The notes: a model not told the origin generated them from the letters alone. Numbered from the stretch's first letter, positions 6,571-15,046 are shown. The stretch is DNA of 30,524 nucleotides from Prevotellaceae bacterium (GCA_021153165.1 JAGKTZ010000017.1:1-30524); one strand, 5' to 3'. Program-made: numbers and translations.

Positions 6571-8957
6571 CACTCCGTCTTTATACTATTTATAGGATTA
6601 TCATTTGCCGTCTTCCATGCCTGCACGATCACGGTCAGCAGCGTGATGCCGCTTACTATGCCGAGCGACACGAGGGGCAGCCACCAGGGTATCGCAGTGC
6701 GTTCGGCAAAGTTCTCGAGCCATCCCTCGCCTGCGTACCATGCCGCAGGGATAGAAACGGCCAGGGCAATAATGATCAAGACGCTGTATTTCCGACAAAG
6801 CATGCCCAATATACCACACGCACTGGCGCCCATAATCTTGCGTATGCCGATTTCCTTGCGGCGATATTCCGTTTCAAACATCGTCAGACAAAATACGCCG
6901 ATCAGTGTGATGAGCAGACAGATGGCAGAGAAGATAATCACTTGTGATACGAAGCGGAACTCCTCTTGGTAGGTGTTTTCCAACTCTCTGTCCAGGAATG
7001 TCACATCCACGTGCCCCATGCCCTCTGTGCTGTTGATAGCTTCCTCCAGCATCCTGCGCACTTTCACTTTGTCCACACCTGCCGAGACGCGGATGTTTAT
7101 CACATTACCCAGTCCCCAACCACCGGCTTTGAATCGTTCGCCAAAGAGGACGAACATCAAAGGCATGTCAGCATTGTCCTGGCGCACGGTGCCAAATCGC
7201 ACATTCTCGCACACCCCCAGCACGGGAAATTCCTCGTCCAGCAGGGGCTGGCCCACCTCCACCCAGGGCCATTTCTTTCGGGCGGCCTCGTTGATGATAT
7301 ACACGTCGCCATCGTGTGCCGTGAAGTCGCGCCCTTCTACCACCTCAATGCCCATTGTGCGCAGATATTCCTCGTCCACAGGCAACACGTTGGCATAGAT
7401 CTGATGGTCGGCATCACTTCGCGCCCACGACATATAACCGTCCGACGTCCCCAGCACAAAGTTCGAACGCGATACGCGCTCTACGCCCGACACAGCCTTG
7501 ACACGCGCCACCACCTCGTCAAATTTCTCCAGGCGCTGATGGTCCAACCGCGCATAGTAGACTTGATCCTTGTCAAAGCCATAGTCAGAATTGTAGATGT
7601 AGCGACTCTGCAAATAGAGCACACCCAGATAGAACACCACAAAGCAAGACACCGCCAATTGCAGAGCCACGAGCACCATACGCAATTGTTTGCCCTTTGG
7701 CGAAAGACCAAACGAACCCTTGAGCACCAGTGCTGGCGCGAACGAAGTGGCATAGAGAGCGGGGTAAAGTCCAGCGCTGATGCCGACCAGCAGACTTACA
7801 CCGCCAGTCAGACCCAGCAGCCACCAATGCTGATGAAGCGAGATATCGCCTTGGACCAGCGACATCGCAGCTGGATACAGCGACAGCAGATAGACGATGC
7901 CCATGCCTGCGGCAAAGGCCAGCAGAGAGACCAGCACGGCTTCGACTACCAGCTCAGTCCTCAGTACCGCGAGACCCTTACCCAGCACACGACGCGTATT
8001 GATGCCACGAATGCGCATGGGACTCTCGGCTAACGTGAAGTTCAGGAAATTGATGCCGGCTACGACGATAATCAACAAGCAAGCCAGTTCCAGTATCAAC
8101 AGCATTCCCTTGTTGCCCTTGTCAAATTCGCTATCAACGCCCGAGAAATAAGTTTCGCCGATAGCGTGCAGTCGTGCCTTGCGCTTAGAGAAGATTTCAT
8201 CCATCTTCGCCAGGTTTTCTGCCGAAGTCTCATACTGTGCCATGCGTTCCTTGTACAGTTTGTATTCGGTTTCGATGATCAGTTTCTCCACCTCGCTGAC
8301 ATTAGCATCTGGGCGCAGTTTGACGAAGCAGACGTAGTTCTGATTGTTCGGATTATTGGCATTCTGGTCATACCAATAGGAGTACATGATATTGCGTATC
8401 GTCGTGTTTTCAGGAAAATCCTCGTAGACGCCACGCACCAGCACACTATCCTCGCCGTCAAAGAAATACTTTCCTGCCACCTGCACTTCGTCGAAATACA
8501 TCTTAGCCATAGATGTAGGAATCAGCACACCATTCTGTTCCTTGTCTGTCCATTCCAATTTTCCATCAAGGCATTTTGGCGAAAAGGCAGACAGCGCCTT
8601 CTTGCTCCCTACTGTAAAGTTCAACATGATGTCCACGCCATTCTTTTTGGCGCCCCATCCTTGAGGGTAGGCTTGATAGCAACTTACCGTCTCTACCTGC
8701 GGCAACCCCTCGATGTGCTCTGCAATAGGGCGCGAGCAATACATGTCGAACGTTTCGAAGTCCGTTTGAAACGAACTCATCTCAAGACGATAGATACGTT
8801 CATAGTCTTTTATGCCGCGGTTGTAACTGAGATTGTAATCCACCTGCGTCATGAAGATATAGAACGCTGCAAATGCTATCGTCAACCCTAAAAAGTTCAG
8901 GGTCGTCGCCAATTTGAATCGGCGAAACATGTACCATAGATTTCTAATGATTTCCAT
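6570..8957 (-). CDS. ABC transporter permease, FtsX/MacB-like
   Basis: This 795-residue inner-membrane permease has the duplicated Bacteroidota layout. A first membrane helix (about 15-36) is followed by a large periplasmic MacB_PCD-like domain (about 40-275), three helices of an FtsX domain (about 283-400), a second membrane-anchored half with a helix at about 427-450 and periplasmic domain, and a C-terminal FtsX triple helix (about 675-785). The motif EIGIRKIMGAS near residue 712 is the conserved cytoplasmic coupling segment of this family. It pairs with the ATPase at 5773-6447 and the HlyD/TolC partners upstream. Many related Bacteroidota loci carry several such permeases; here there is one. 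Function is inferred as efflux or export by mechanotransmission, substrate unknown. Confidence 0.92.
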   Translation of the reverse strand: MEIIRNLWYMFRRFKLATTLNFLGLTIAFAAFYIFMTQVDYNLSYNRGIKDYERIYRLEMSSFQTDFETFDMYCSRPIAEHIEGLPQVETVSCYQAYPQGWGAKKNGVDIMLNFTVGSKKALSAFSPKCLDGKLEWTDKEQNGVLIPTSMAKMYFDEVQVAGKYFFDGEDSVLVRGVYEDFPENTTIRNIMYSYWYDQNANNPNNQNYVCFVKLRPDANVSEVEKLIIETEYKLYKERMAQYETSAENLAKMDEIFSKRKARLHAIGETYFSGVDSEFDKGNKGMLLILELACLLIIVVAGINFLNFTLAESPMRIRGINTRRVLGKGLAVLRTELVVEAVLVSLLAFAAGMGIVYLLSLYPAAMSLVQGDISLHQHWWLLGLTGGVSLLVGISAGLYPALYATSFAPALVLKGSFGLSPKGKQLRMVLVALQLAVSCFVVFYLGVLYLQSRYIYNSDYGFDKDQVYYARLDHQRLEKFDEVVARVKAVSGVERVSRSNFVLGTSDGYMSWARSDADHQIYANVLPVDEEYLRTMGIEVVEGRDFTAHDGDVYIINEAARKKWPWVEVGQPLLDEEFPVLGVCENVRFGTVRQDNADMPLMFVLFGERFKAGGWGLGNVINIRVSAGVDKVKVRRMLEEAINSTEGMGHVDVTFLDRELENTYQEEFRFVSQVIIFSAICLLITLIGVFCLTMFETEYRRKEIGIRKIMGASACGILGMLCRKYSVLIIIALAVSIPAAWYAGEGWLENFAERTAIPWWLPLVSLGIVSGITLLTVIVQAWKTANDNPINSIKTE

Positions 8958-8979
8958 ATTTATAATATTAATGTAGTAG

Positions 8980-10233
8980 TTATTTTATTTCCAATCGCTC
9001 GAATTTGTCAAAGGCCTCGTAACCACTGATTACGACCTTTTCGCCTGGTTCCAATCCCTCTGTCACTTCATAGTAAGCAGGATTCTGTCTGCCTATCTTA
9101 ATATTGCGGCGGTAGGCGACTTTCCCATTTTTGTCAAGCACAAATATCCAATTGCCGCCAGTCGTTTGGAAGAAGGTGCCACGAGGTATAAAGACGGACT
9201 GTTGGGCTTCACTCAGTTCCAGATTGACATAATAAGTTTGCCCACTCCTGATCTGTGCCGGACGCTCGCCGACAAATTTAAATTCCGTTTTAAACTTACC
9301 CTCCTTTACTTCTGGATAAACTTTCCGAACGGCAAGATGATATTTCTGCTCATTATGTACGAACGAAGCCTGCTGTCCGAGCACGATGCGGTCGATGTAT
9401 TGTTCGGGCAGTTCGGCTTGTATCTTGAAATCGGACAGGTCGTTGATTTGTCCTATCTTTGTGCCAGCCGCAACGCTTTGTCCGAGTGCCACGTCCAATT
9501 GTCCTAACTCGCCATCAATACTGCTGCGTACTTCCAGCTTACTGTTGCGCTGACGCACCAACGTGACATTCTTGCGCATATTTGTCAAATTGTCCTCCAT
9601 CTGCTCCATTTGCACTGTACGAAAGATACTATCTTGCTGCAACCGACTGCCCACGAGTTGATATTTCTTTTGTGCCAGTTCGTAGTCCTCTTTAGATTGC
9701 AAATACTCCTCATGGCTGATCAAATTATCGTTGTATAATCGAGTATTTTGTTCATAGGTGCGCCTTTTGCGTTTGATATCCATGTCCAGTTGAGTTTGCT
9801 CCGTCATATTACTCAGTCGGTCTTGTTGCATTGTAATTTGCGTATTGCGCAGGAGGTTTTGCTTTTCTGCCAATTCTGCTTCTGCATTTAAGATTTGCAA
9901 GTCAAGTGCTGAATTAGACAGGCGCACTATCACATCGCCCCGCTTCACCATTGCGCCCTCTTCCGCTACTTTTTCTATCACGATACCACCTTCTTCAGGC
10001 GAGACAAAGACAATTTCGATAGGCACTACTCTGCCGCTCGTGCGAACGTATTCTTTGAAATCTCCTCTCTTGACTTCGCCGATGGTGATATCGCTTTCTG
10101 CCACTTTGAGCGTAGCGGTATGATTGCCCCATACTATCCATGCGACAATAATCACTGCTACGAGTCCAGCTGCGACGTATATCCAGTGCTTTCTCAGTTG
10201 AAAACCTTTGGGGCGTTGAATCTTTATGTCCAT
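8980..10233 (-). CDS. HlyD/MacA-type periplasmic adaptor (membrane fusion protein)
   Basis: This 417-residue adaptor is anchored by an N-terminal membrane helix (residues 17-36) with no lipobox. The order of domains is: beta-barrel/lipoyl first half with GGIVIEKVAEEGAMVKRGD at about 82-100, a long alpha-hairpin coiled coil at about 112-230, lipoyl second half SSIDGELGQLDVALGQSVAAG at about 237-257, then barrel and membrane-proximal domains. It bridges the permease 22 bp downstream to the TolC-like channel encoded upstream. A 130-bp spacer with a strong hairpin separates it from the TolC-like gene, so its expression may be set separately from that of the channel. Confidence 0.92.
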   Translation of the reverse strand: MDIKIQRPKGFQLRKHWIYVAAGLVAVIIVAWIVWGNHTATLKVAESDITIGEVKRGDFKEYVRTSGRVVPIEIVFVSPEEGGIVIEKVAEEGAMVKRGDVIVRLSNSALDLQILNAEAELAEKQNLLRNTQITMQQDRLSNMTEQTQLDMDIKRKRRTYEQNTRLYNDNLISHEEYLQSKEDYELAQKKYQLVGSRLQQDSIFRTVQMEQMEDNLTNMRKNVTLVRQRNSKLEVRSSIDGELGQLDVALGQSVAAGTKIGQINDLSDFKIQAELPEQYIDRIVLGQQASFVHNEQKYHLAVRKVYPEVKEGKFKTEFKFVGERPAQIRSGQTYYVNLELSEAQQSVFIPRGTFFQTTGGNWIFVLDKNGKVAYRRNIKIGRQNPAYYEVTEGLEPGEKVVISGYEAFDKFERLEIK

Positions 10234-10286
10234 AGTGTCGTTGTGTGTGTTGAGTTAGTATTAATATATGTGCATTGTGTTCTAAA

Positions 10287-10349
10287 GGGGGCAAAAGGCT
10301 TGATATATCATGTTCAATCTAATAGTATTTGCAGCAAACTTTTGCCCCC
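10287..10349. repeat. Intercistronic inverted repeat between tolC-like and hlyD-like genes
   Basis: GGGGGCAAAAG (10287-10297) and CTTTTGCCCCC (10339-10349) are a perfect 11-bp inverted repeat around a 41-nt loop, which itself contains the palindrome TGATATATCA (10301-10310). It has no U tract on the minus strand. It lies 16-78 nt after the TolC-like stop codon and before the HlyD-like start. Confidence 0.7.
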
Positions 10350-10363
10350 GTGAAGCACATTGC

Positions 10364-11683
10364 TTATTCTTTTCTTCCCCTCCCTATTTCTCCGTCGCAA
10401 TAGTAACGTATCAATTGCAGACTATATACTGCCATCAATCGACTGCGAAGCAAAGCCACGCGACTGCCGTGCAGTGTTGCCCTGGCCGTTTGGATATCGA
10501 TAAAGGTGGCAAGACCTTCGTCATATTTCTGCTGGATTAAAGCCAAGGCGGTGCTATCACTTGCCACCTTTCGTTCCAATTGTTTTGTTTCTGCCATATA
10601 GCCCCTGAAATCGCCTACTGCCTCGGCATACAATCGCTGTATTTCGCAATATTTATCTTCGTAATCTTCGCAGGCAATAAGGTAATCTATCTTTGCGCGA
10701 CGAATATTGTTTAGCGTTTTCAAACGGTTGAAGAGTGGAATGCTAAGTGTCAAGCCCACATACTGCCCAGCATTATCCAGGAACTGCTGTCTGAAACTTT
10801 TTGTGCGAGGCATTTGCAAAGCGAGATTATAATTTGTACCAACACCCGCACTGAGCGATAGCGAAGGGAGTACGGCACTTCGTGCTATTTGCCACTGATG
10901 GCGCGCACTCTCGCGGACATAATGCTGACTTGCCAACTCGGGATGAGCCGCAGAAACGACACCGCGTGCAAGGGCATAGTCCTCGGTGCAAAGTCCCTCT
11001 GTATTGTGTAATAATATCAAGGTATCTGTGATAGGATAGTTCATCTCGTGCTTCAGCAAGATGAGGTTCCTGTCCAGGGTGATGCGCTCTTGTGTCAACA
11101 GATATTCGTCTGCTGCCTGCTCCGACTCTATTTGTGCCACATCCACAGCACTGCGGCGGCCCAATGCGTTCATCTTTTTTGCTTGGCTCAGCAGTGCGGC
11201 ACTTTCTCTGTACTTTTCCTCTGCCAACTCTACTCGGCCCTGCTGATAAAGCACGGCGACGAAGGCTTGAAACGTAGCCAAGCGCTTGCACTCTCTGACC
11301 ACCGCCAAATGATGTGCGCTATATTTCGAATTTGCCTTAGCACTTCGCAGAGCATAGATTCGGGCGAGACCTTCGAAGATAGAGAAATTAGTCGACAGAC
11401 TATAGTTGTTGTTCAGCGTGCTTACGTTGGTATAAGCATTGGTCTCGGGGTCGATAGCGCGGCCAAAGTTAAATTGTGCCCCCACGCCTGCACCGACGCT
11501 CGGCAGAAAGTCGCCCACGGCCGAGGTCTGAGCATATTGGCTACTTTCGCGTTGCAATTCCACTCGCCTCACTCCATGACTATTCGCCACAGCGTATGCC
11601 ATGCACCGCCATACGTCCCATGGCTCGGCGGCCCAGGCGGCGGCAGACAGAAGTAGCATGAGTGTGACACAGACTTTTCGCAT
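10364..11683 (-). CDS. TolC-family outer-membrane efflux protein
   Basis: The protein is an outer-membrane channel component that completes the tripartite exporter with the HlyD-like adaptor and MacB-like permease. I chose the ATG at 11683 (439 residues) because it begins a clean signal peptide, MRKVCVTLMLLLSAAAWA, and sits about 22 nt after a promoter-like sequence; the frame stays open upstream to 11752, with another ATG at 11698. The mature part shows the duplicated OEP-family alpha-helical hairpins, with heptad-rich stretches and the repeated motif IPLFNRLKTLNNIRRAK late in the protein. It is the first gene of the minus-strand operon and is transcribed divergently from the two-component pair at 11879. 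Confidence 0.9.
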   Translation of the reverse strand: MRKVCVTLMLLLSAAAWAAEPWDVWRCMAYAVANSHGVRRVELQRESSQYAQTSAVGDFLPSVGAGVGAQFNFGRAIDPETNAYTNVSTLNNNYSLSTNFSIFEGLARIYALRSAKANSKYSAHHLAVVRECKRLATFQAFVAVLYQQGRVELAEEKYRESAALLSQAKKMNALGRRSAVDVAQIESEQAADEYLLTQERITLDRNLILLKHEMNYPITDTLILLHNTEGLCTEDYALARGVVSAAHPELASQHYVRESARHQWQIARSAVLPSLSLSAGVGTNYNLALQMPRTKSFRQQFLDNAGQYVGLTLSIPLFNRLKTLNNIRRAKIDYLIACEDYEDKYCEIQRLYAEAVGDFRGYMAETKQLERKVASDSTALALIQQKYDEGLATFIDIQTARATLHGSRVALLRSRLMAVYSLQLIRYYCDGEIGRGRKE

Positions 11684-11711
11684 TTCGGATACTATCATTG
11701 GTTTCTGCCAG

Positions 11712-11743
11712 CGAAAGTAGACCTTTTGCCTGAATGTACCAAG
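11712..11743 (-). promoter_or_regulatory. Putative promoter of the efflux operon
   Basis: On the minus strand, TACTTTCG (11712-11719) is one mismatch from TAnnTTTG, and CTTG (11740-11743) is 20 bp upstream as a weak -33 box. A start near 11705 would give a leader of about 22 nt to the ATG at 11683. The near-consensus nature fits a promoter needing an activator. Confidence 0.4.
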
Positions 11744-11772
11744 GCCGAGCAACGACAGACGACGAGATTGTC

Positions 11773-11809
11773 AAAATATTAGACACTTTGCTGTATAAAT
11801 ATTTGACAC
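11773..11809. promoter_or_regulatory. Candidate operator: pair of 14-bp direct repeats
   Basis: AAAATATTAGACAC (11773-11786) and TAAATATTTGACAC (11796-11809) match at 12 of 14 positions and are 23 bp apart, about two helical turns. They lie midway between the divergent promoters of the efflux operon and the response regulator gene, upstream of both -33 boxes. The Fis-type regulator encoded next door is the obvious candidate ligand, by inference only. Confidence 0.5.
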
Positions 11810-11821
11810 GATGAGGTTTCC

Positions 11822-11853
11822 TTTGGGCGTTTCAAAATTCATTACTACTTTTG
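11822..11853 (+). promoter_or_regulatory. Promoter of the response regulator-kinase operon
   Basis: A full Bacteroidota promoter is visible: TTTG (11822-11825), a 20-bp spacer, and TACTTTTG (11846-11853). The start would be near 11860, giving a leader of about 19 nt before the ATG at 11879. Confidence 0.75.
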
Positions 11854-11878
11854 CCACACAAACCATTCCCTCTATACC

Positions 11879-12400
11879 ATGAACAAATACGGCACACTCC
11901 TGATCGTAGACGACAATCCCACGATACTTACTGCACTGAAATATGCACTGCAGGAAACCTTCACGACGATCATCACACTCAGTCGTCCCGAGGAGATACT
12001 GCGCACGATGGCACAGACTGTGGTGGACGCCATCTTGCTGGATATGAACTTCACGCTCGGCGCCAACACGGGCCAGGATGGCATGCTGTGGCTACGTGCC
12101 ATCAAGAAGCACCACCCACAGACACCCGTGCTATTGATCACGGCCTACGCAGATGTTGGGTTGGCTGTAAAGGGGTTGAAGAACGGGGCAGCAGATTTTA
12201 TCGTCAAGCCCTGGGACAATGACGAACTGACGCATAGGTTAAAGGACGCACTGGACAAAGTGGACCAAGTGATGTCGCTCGACCAGGTGGAGTCGGCACA
12301 CATTCAGCGAGCCCTGGACCATTGTCATGGCAATTTGACGAAAGCTGCCGAACTGCTGGGCATCTCGCGTCAGACACTCTACAATAAAATCAAGAAATAA
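11879..12400 (+). CDS. Response regulator, receiver plus Fis-type HTH (no AAA+ domain)
   Basis: This 173-residue cytoplasmic regulator has a CheY-like receiver (residues 5-120): acidic pair D11/D12, phospho-acceptor D55, T88 and K110 are all present. A short linker leads to a Fis/NtrC-type helix-turn-helix at about 131-172 (HIQRALDHCHGNLTKAAELL then GISRQTLYNKIKK). The sigma-54-activating AAA+ domain that normally lies between these parts in NtrC-family regulators is absent, giving the RegA/PrrA layout. It therefore should act on ordinary promoters rather than open sigma-54 complexes. The next gene is its likely kinase, overlapping by one base (TAATG). The divergent efflux operon is its probable target. 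Confidence 0.92.
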   Translation: MNKYGTLLIVDDNPTILTALKYALQETFTTIITLSRPEEILRTMAQTVVDAILLDMNFTLGANTGQDGMLWLRAIKKHHPQTPVLLITAYADVGLAVKGLKNGAADFIVKPWDNDELTHRLKDALDKVDQVMSLDQVESAHIQRALDHCHGNLTKAAELLGISRQTLYNKIKK

Positions 12401-13290
12401 TGACATACCTACTTATCACCACAGGATTGGCCGCCCTACTTGCAGTACTACTGGTCCTCGTCTTGCGTCGACAGAGGGCACTCAGGCGGCGCATCTATCT
12501 GATGTCGGAGGCTATACGCTGCGGCGACTACACATTTCGACTGAGCGAAAAGGGCATGCTGCCTGGCCAGCGTGACATCGTGCGTACGCTCAACGCTATC
12601 AACCAAAGGGTGGGCGAAGCCATCAGTCGCAGCGAGGTAAAATCTTGGGAGCGATTGATGCGCACACTGACACACGAGATCATGAACGCCACTGCACCCA
12701 TCTCCAGCATCAGCCAGGCGATGATGAGGCGGGCGGACGTGCGGGGCACCTCGCTCGAGGAAGGCGTGCAAGCCATACACTCTGCTGCCCAGCACCTGGG
12801 CACACTCGTGGCCAACTACCGACATCTCACACTGAGCCAGCGCCCCCACATGCGCAGAGTAGAGGTGATGGCACTAATGGCACAGATGAAAGCCCTCTAT
12901 CCGAATATGCAGTGGCAGATACAGGGCCAGGCAGAAGTGGCTGTATACACCGACCCCGAACTGCTCAGGCAGGTCGTCGTCAATATCGTCAAAAACGCCG
13001 CCGAAGCCCAGGCACAGCGAATAGGTATCGAGGTGGTGCGCCCCAGCAGTACCACCGATGCGGCACGCCTGCATATCTTCGTCAGCAACGACGGCACGCC
13101 CATCGCCCCCGAGTCGCAGGCTGCACTCTTCGTGCCCTTCTTCACCACCAAGGCTGCAGGCAGTGGCATCGGCCTGTCACTCTCGCGACAAATCATGGTG
13201 CAACTGGGTGGCGACATCACGCTCGCTGCCATGCCGCGCCCGCCATACATCACTACATTCCAGATAAATCTACCCCTGGGGCAGGCCTGA
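12400..13290 (+). CDS. Sensor histidine kinase, NtrB-like
   Basis: This 296-residue inner-membrane kinase has one N-terminal helix (about 3-22) and a short HAMP-like segment (33-75), but almost no sensory domain. The HisKA H-box is LTHEIMNATAPI with H92 as the autophosphorylation site. The ATPase lobe has the N-box VVNIVKNAAEA (192-202), G1 SNDGTP (229-234), F-box FVPFFTTK (244-251) and G2 GSGIGLSLS (254-262). The start codon shares a base with the regulator's stop codon, so the pair is translationally coupled. Without an extracytoplasmic domain it probably senses membrane or cytoplasmic state, or a partner such as the adjacent exporter; that is inference. Confidence 0.92.
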   Translation: MTYLLITTGLAALLAVLLVLVLRRQRALRRRIYLMSEAIRCGDYTFRLSEKGMLPGQRDIVRTLNAINQRVGEAISRSEVKSWERLMRTLTHEIMNATAPISSISQAMMRRADVRGTSLEEGVQAIHSAAQHLGTLVANYRHLTLSQRPHMRRVEVMALMAQMKALYPNMQWQIQGQAEVAVYTDPELLRQVVVNIVKNAAEAQAQRIGIEVVRPSSTTDAARLHIFVSNDGTPIAPESQAALFVPFFTTKAAGSGIGLSLSRQIMVQLGGDITLAAMPRPPYITTFQINLPLGQA

Positions 13291-13313
13291 AAACTGGGAG
13301 ATGTTACACCGCT

Positions 13314-13399
13314 AAAAAAAGTCAAGACCTTTTTTAAATTTTGCGACGCCTCGTTAAAATTTCGCGACGGCTCGTTAAAAAAAGGTCTTGACTTTTTTT
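13314..13399. repeat. Inverted-repeat element, copy 2 (bidirectional terminator-like)
   Basis: The 22-bp arms (13314-13335 and 13378-13399) are perfectly complementary; their core is AAAAGTCAAGACCTTTT. They enclose exactly two 21-bp tandem units (13336-13356 and 13357-13377) with core TTT(T/C)GCGACG(C/G)CTCGTT. It lies between the convergent kinase (+) and sulfatase (-) genes and ends in a T tract on either strand, so it should terminate in both directions. It is nearly identical to 5650-5737, including the loop, which termination does not require. Confidence 0.92.
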
Positions 13400-13502
13400 C
13401 AGCAGTTTCTTTCAAGCAAAAACAGAGCACCGATCAACTTCGTCGATGGAAGCCATGCGGTACTCTGATGTCTTATTTTTCACCACAAATGTGGCGAGGG
13501 GT

Positions 13503-15032
13503 TTACTTTTCGATAGGGTCGTCGTATTGCTTTTGCAGACGGCGCAACTCCTTCATCATACGCTTGGTCACCTTCTCGTAACCGGGTTTGCCGTAGAGGT
13601 TGTTCATCTCCTTGGGATCGGTGTTGAGGTCATAGAGTTCCCAAGCGTCAATGTCGTCATAGAAGTGTATCAGCTTCCAGCCGTCGGACGAGCGCACGCC
13701 ATAGTGGCGCTTGACCATGTGCTCGGCGGGGTATTCGTAGAAGTGGTAGTACAGACTCTTGCGCCAGTTCTTGGGGTGCTTGCCCTCGAGCAATGGCAGC
13801 AGGGATTCGCCCTGGATGTCGGCGGGAATCTCAGCGCCTGCGATATCGAGGAAGGTCGGCGCGTAGTCAATGTTTTGCACCATTTCCTTGACTTCACCAC
13901 GTGCCTTCAATCCGTCAGGCAGACGCATCACGAGTGGGGTGGAGAAGGATTCCTCGTACATGAATCGCTTGTCGAACCAACCATGTTCGCCCATATAGAA
14001 GCCTTGGTCTGAGGTGTAGACGACGAGGGTGTTTTCCAACAGACCTGCCTGCTTCAGATAGTCGAGCGTGCGGCCCACATTGTCGTCCAGTGACTTTAGC
14101 ACCTTGGCATAGTCGCGCATATAGCGTTGGAATTTGTATTCGCCCAGAGCCTTTCCACTGAGCCTCTTGGCACGGAAGTCAATGGCCAGGGAGTCATAGA
14201 ACTGATCGTACTTGGCACGCTCGGCAGAACTGAGGCGGCCGATCATCGATAGGTAGCCATCGGTGAGTCTGGTCTTGACGTTGGCATCCATCAAGTGCAC
14301 ATCGTAGGTCATGTCCATATCTCGCACCACCTCCATCTCTTGTGCTGCGGCAGCCTGGCGTCCTTCGTAATTGTCGTAGAAATTTTCAGGCAAGGTGAAA
14401 TTCTTGTCCTCATACTCCGACAGGTATTTCAACTCGGGCAACCAGCAACGGTGGCAAGCTTTGTGGTGCAGGAACAGGATGAAGGGTTTCTCCTTGTCAC
14501 GCTTATGCTCGAGCCAGTCGATAGCCTTGTCTGTGATGATATTGGTGAGGTACCCCGTCTCGCGCGTGCGGCTACCGTCCATTTGGATAAAGTCGGGGTT
14601 GTAGTAATCGCCTTGACCAGGGATGATATTCCAGTAGTCGAAGCCAGTGGGGGTAGACACGAGGTGCCACTTGCCTATGAGTGCTGTCTGATAGCCTGCT
14701 TGTTGCATCAACTTTGGCATAGTCTGCTGCGAACCATCAAAGACCCCGTGTTCATTGTTGGTAAAGCCATTTTTGTGACTGTGCTTACCTGTGAGCATAC
14801 ATGCACGGCTGGGGCCCGACAGCGAATTGGCTACGTAGGAATTGACGAACTTGACGCCATCGGCTGCAATACGATCCAGATTGGGTGTCGACACGTGTGT
14901 GTCGTCATAGCACGACATCATTTGCGCCGTGTGGTCGTCGGTCATGATATAGACGATGTTGTAGCGCTGCTGTGCCAGCATTGAGGCAGGCAACAAAGCA
15001 GGGGTTAAAAGCAACAAAGATTTCTTGTTCAT
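13503..15032 (-). CDS. Secreted S-type sulfatase, likely S1 family (GlcNAc-6-sulfatase-like)
   Basis: This secreted or periplasmic sulfatase has 509 residues from the ATG at 15032. That start gives the signal peptide MNKKSLLLLTPALLPASMLA; the longer frame from 15059 would run into an upstream hairpin and is less likely. Metal-binding TDDHT follows the signal. The sulfatase signature SGPSRACMLTG has a serine (residue 72) at the position oxidised to formylglycine, so it is an S-type enzyme needing a radical-SAM anSME maturase. ALIGKWHL and later GEHGWFDK fit the active-site pattern. The N-terminal third resembles S1_11 enzymes that remove 6-O-sulfate from GlcNAc in mucin or heparin, by recall and not by alignment. 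No SusC/SusD or glycosidase genes adjoin it. Confidence 0.9.
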   Translation of the reverse strand: MNKKSLLLLTPALLPASMLAQQRYNIVYIMTDDHTAQMMSCYDDTHVSTPNLDRIAADGVKFVNSYVANSLSGPSRACMLTGKHSHKNGFTNNEHGVFDGSQQTMPKLMQQAGYQTALIGKWHLVSTPTGFDYWNIIPGQGDYYNPDFIQMDGSRTRETGYLTNIITDKAIDWLEHKRDKEKPFILFLHHKACHRCWLPELKYLSEYEDKNFTLPENFYDNYEGRQAAAAQEMEVVRDMDMTYDVHLMDANVKTRLTDGYLSMIGRLSSAERAKYDQFYDSLAIDFRAKRLSGKALGEYKFQRYMRDYAKVLKSLDDNVGRTLDYLKQAGLLENTLVVYTSDQGFYMGEHGWFDKRFMYEESFSTPLVMRLPDGLKARGEVKEMVQNIDYAPTFLDIAGAEIPADIQGESLLPLLEGKHPKNWRKSLYYHFYEYPAEHMVKRHYGVRSSDGWKLIHFYDDIDAWELYDLNTDPKEMNNLYGKPGYEKVTKRMMKELRRLQKQYDDPIEK

Positions 15033-15046
15033 AATATTTACCTTAT

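Noticed and set aside
6966..8033. Plus-strand 355-codon frame opposite the permease
   Set aside because: His/Gln-rich antisense translation, no motif, fully inside a strongly supported permease gene.
11773..11809. Sigma-54 promoter upstream of the efflux operon
   Set aside because: No GG-N10-GC pattern (TGGCAC-N5-TTGC) is found in the region, and the regulator lacks the AAA+ domain.
12897..13430. Minus-strand frame opposite the kinase 3' end and through repeat copy 2
   Set aside because: Same reason: translated repeat fused to antisense of a real gene.
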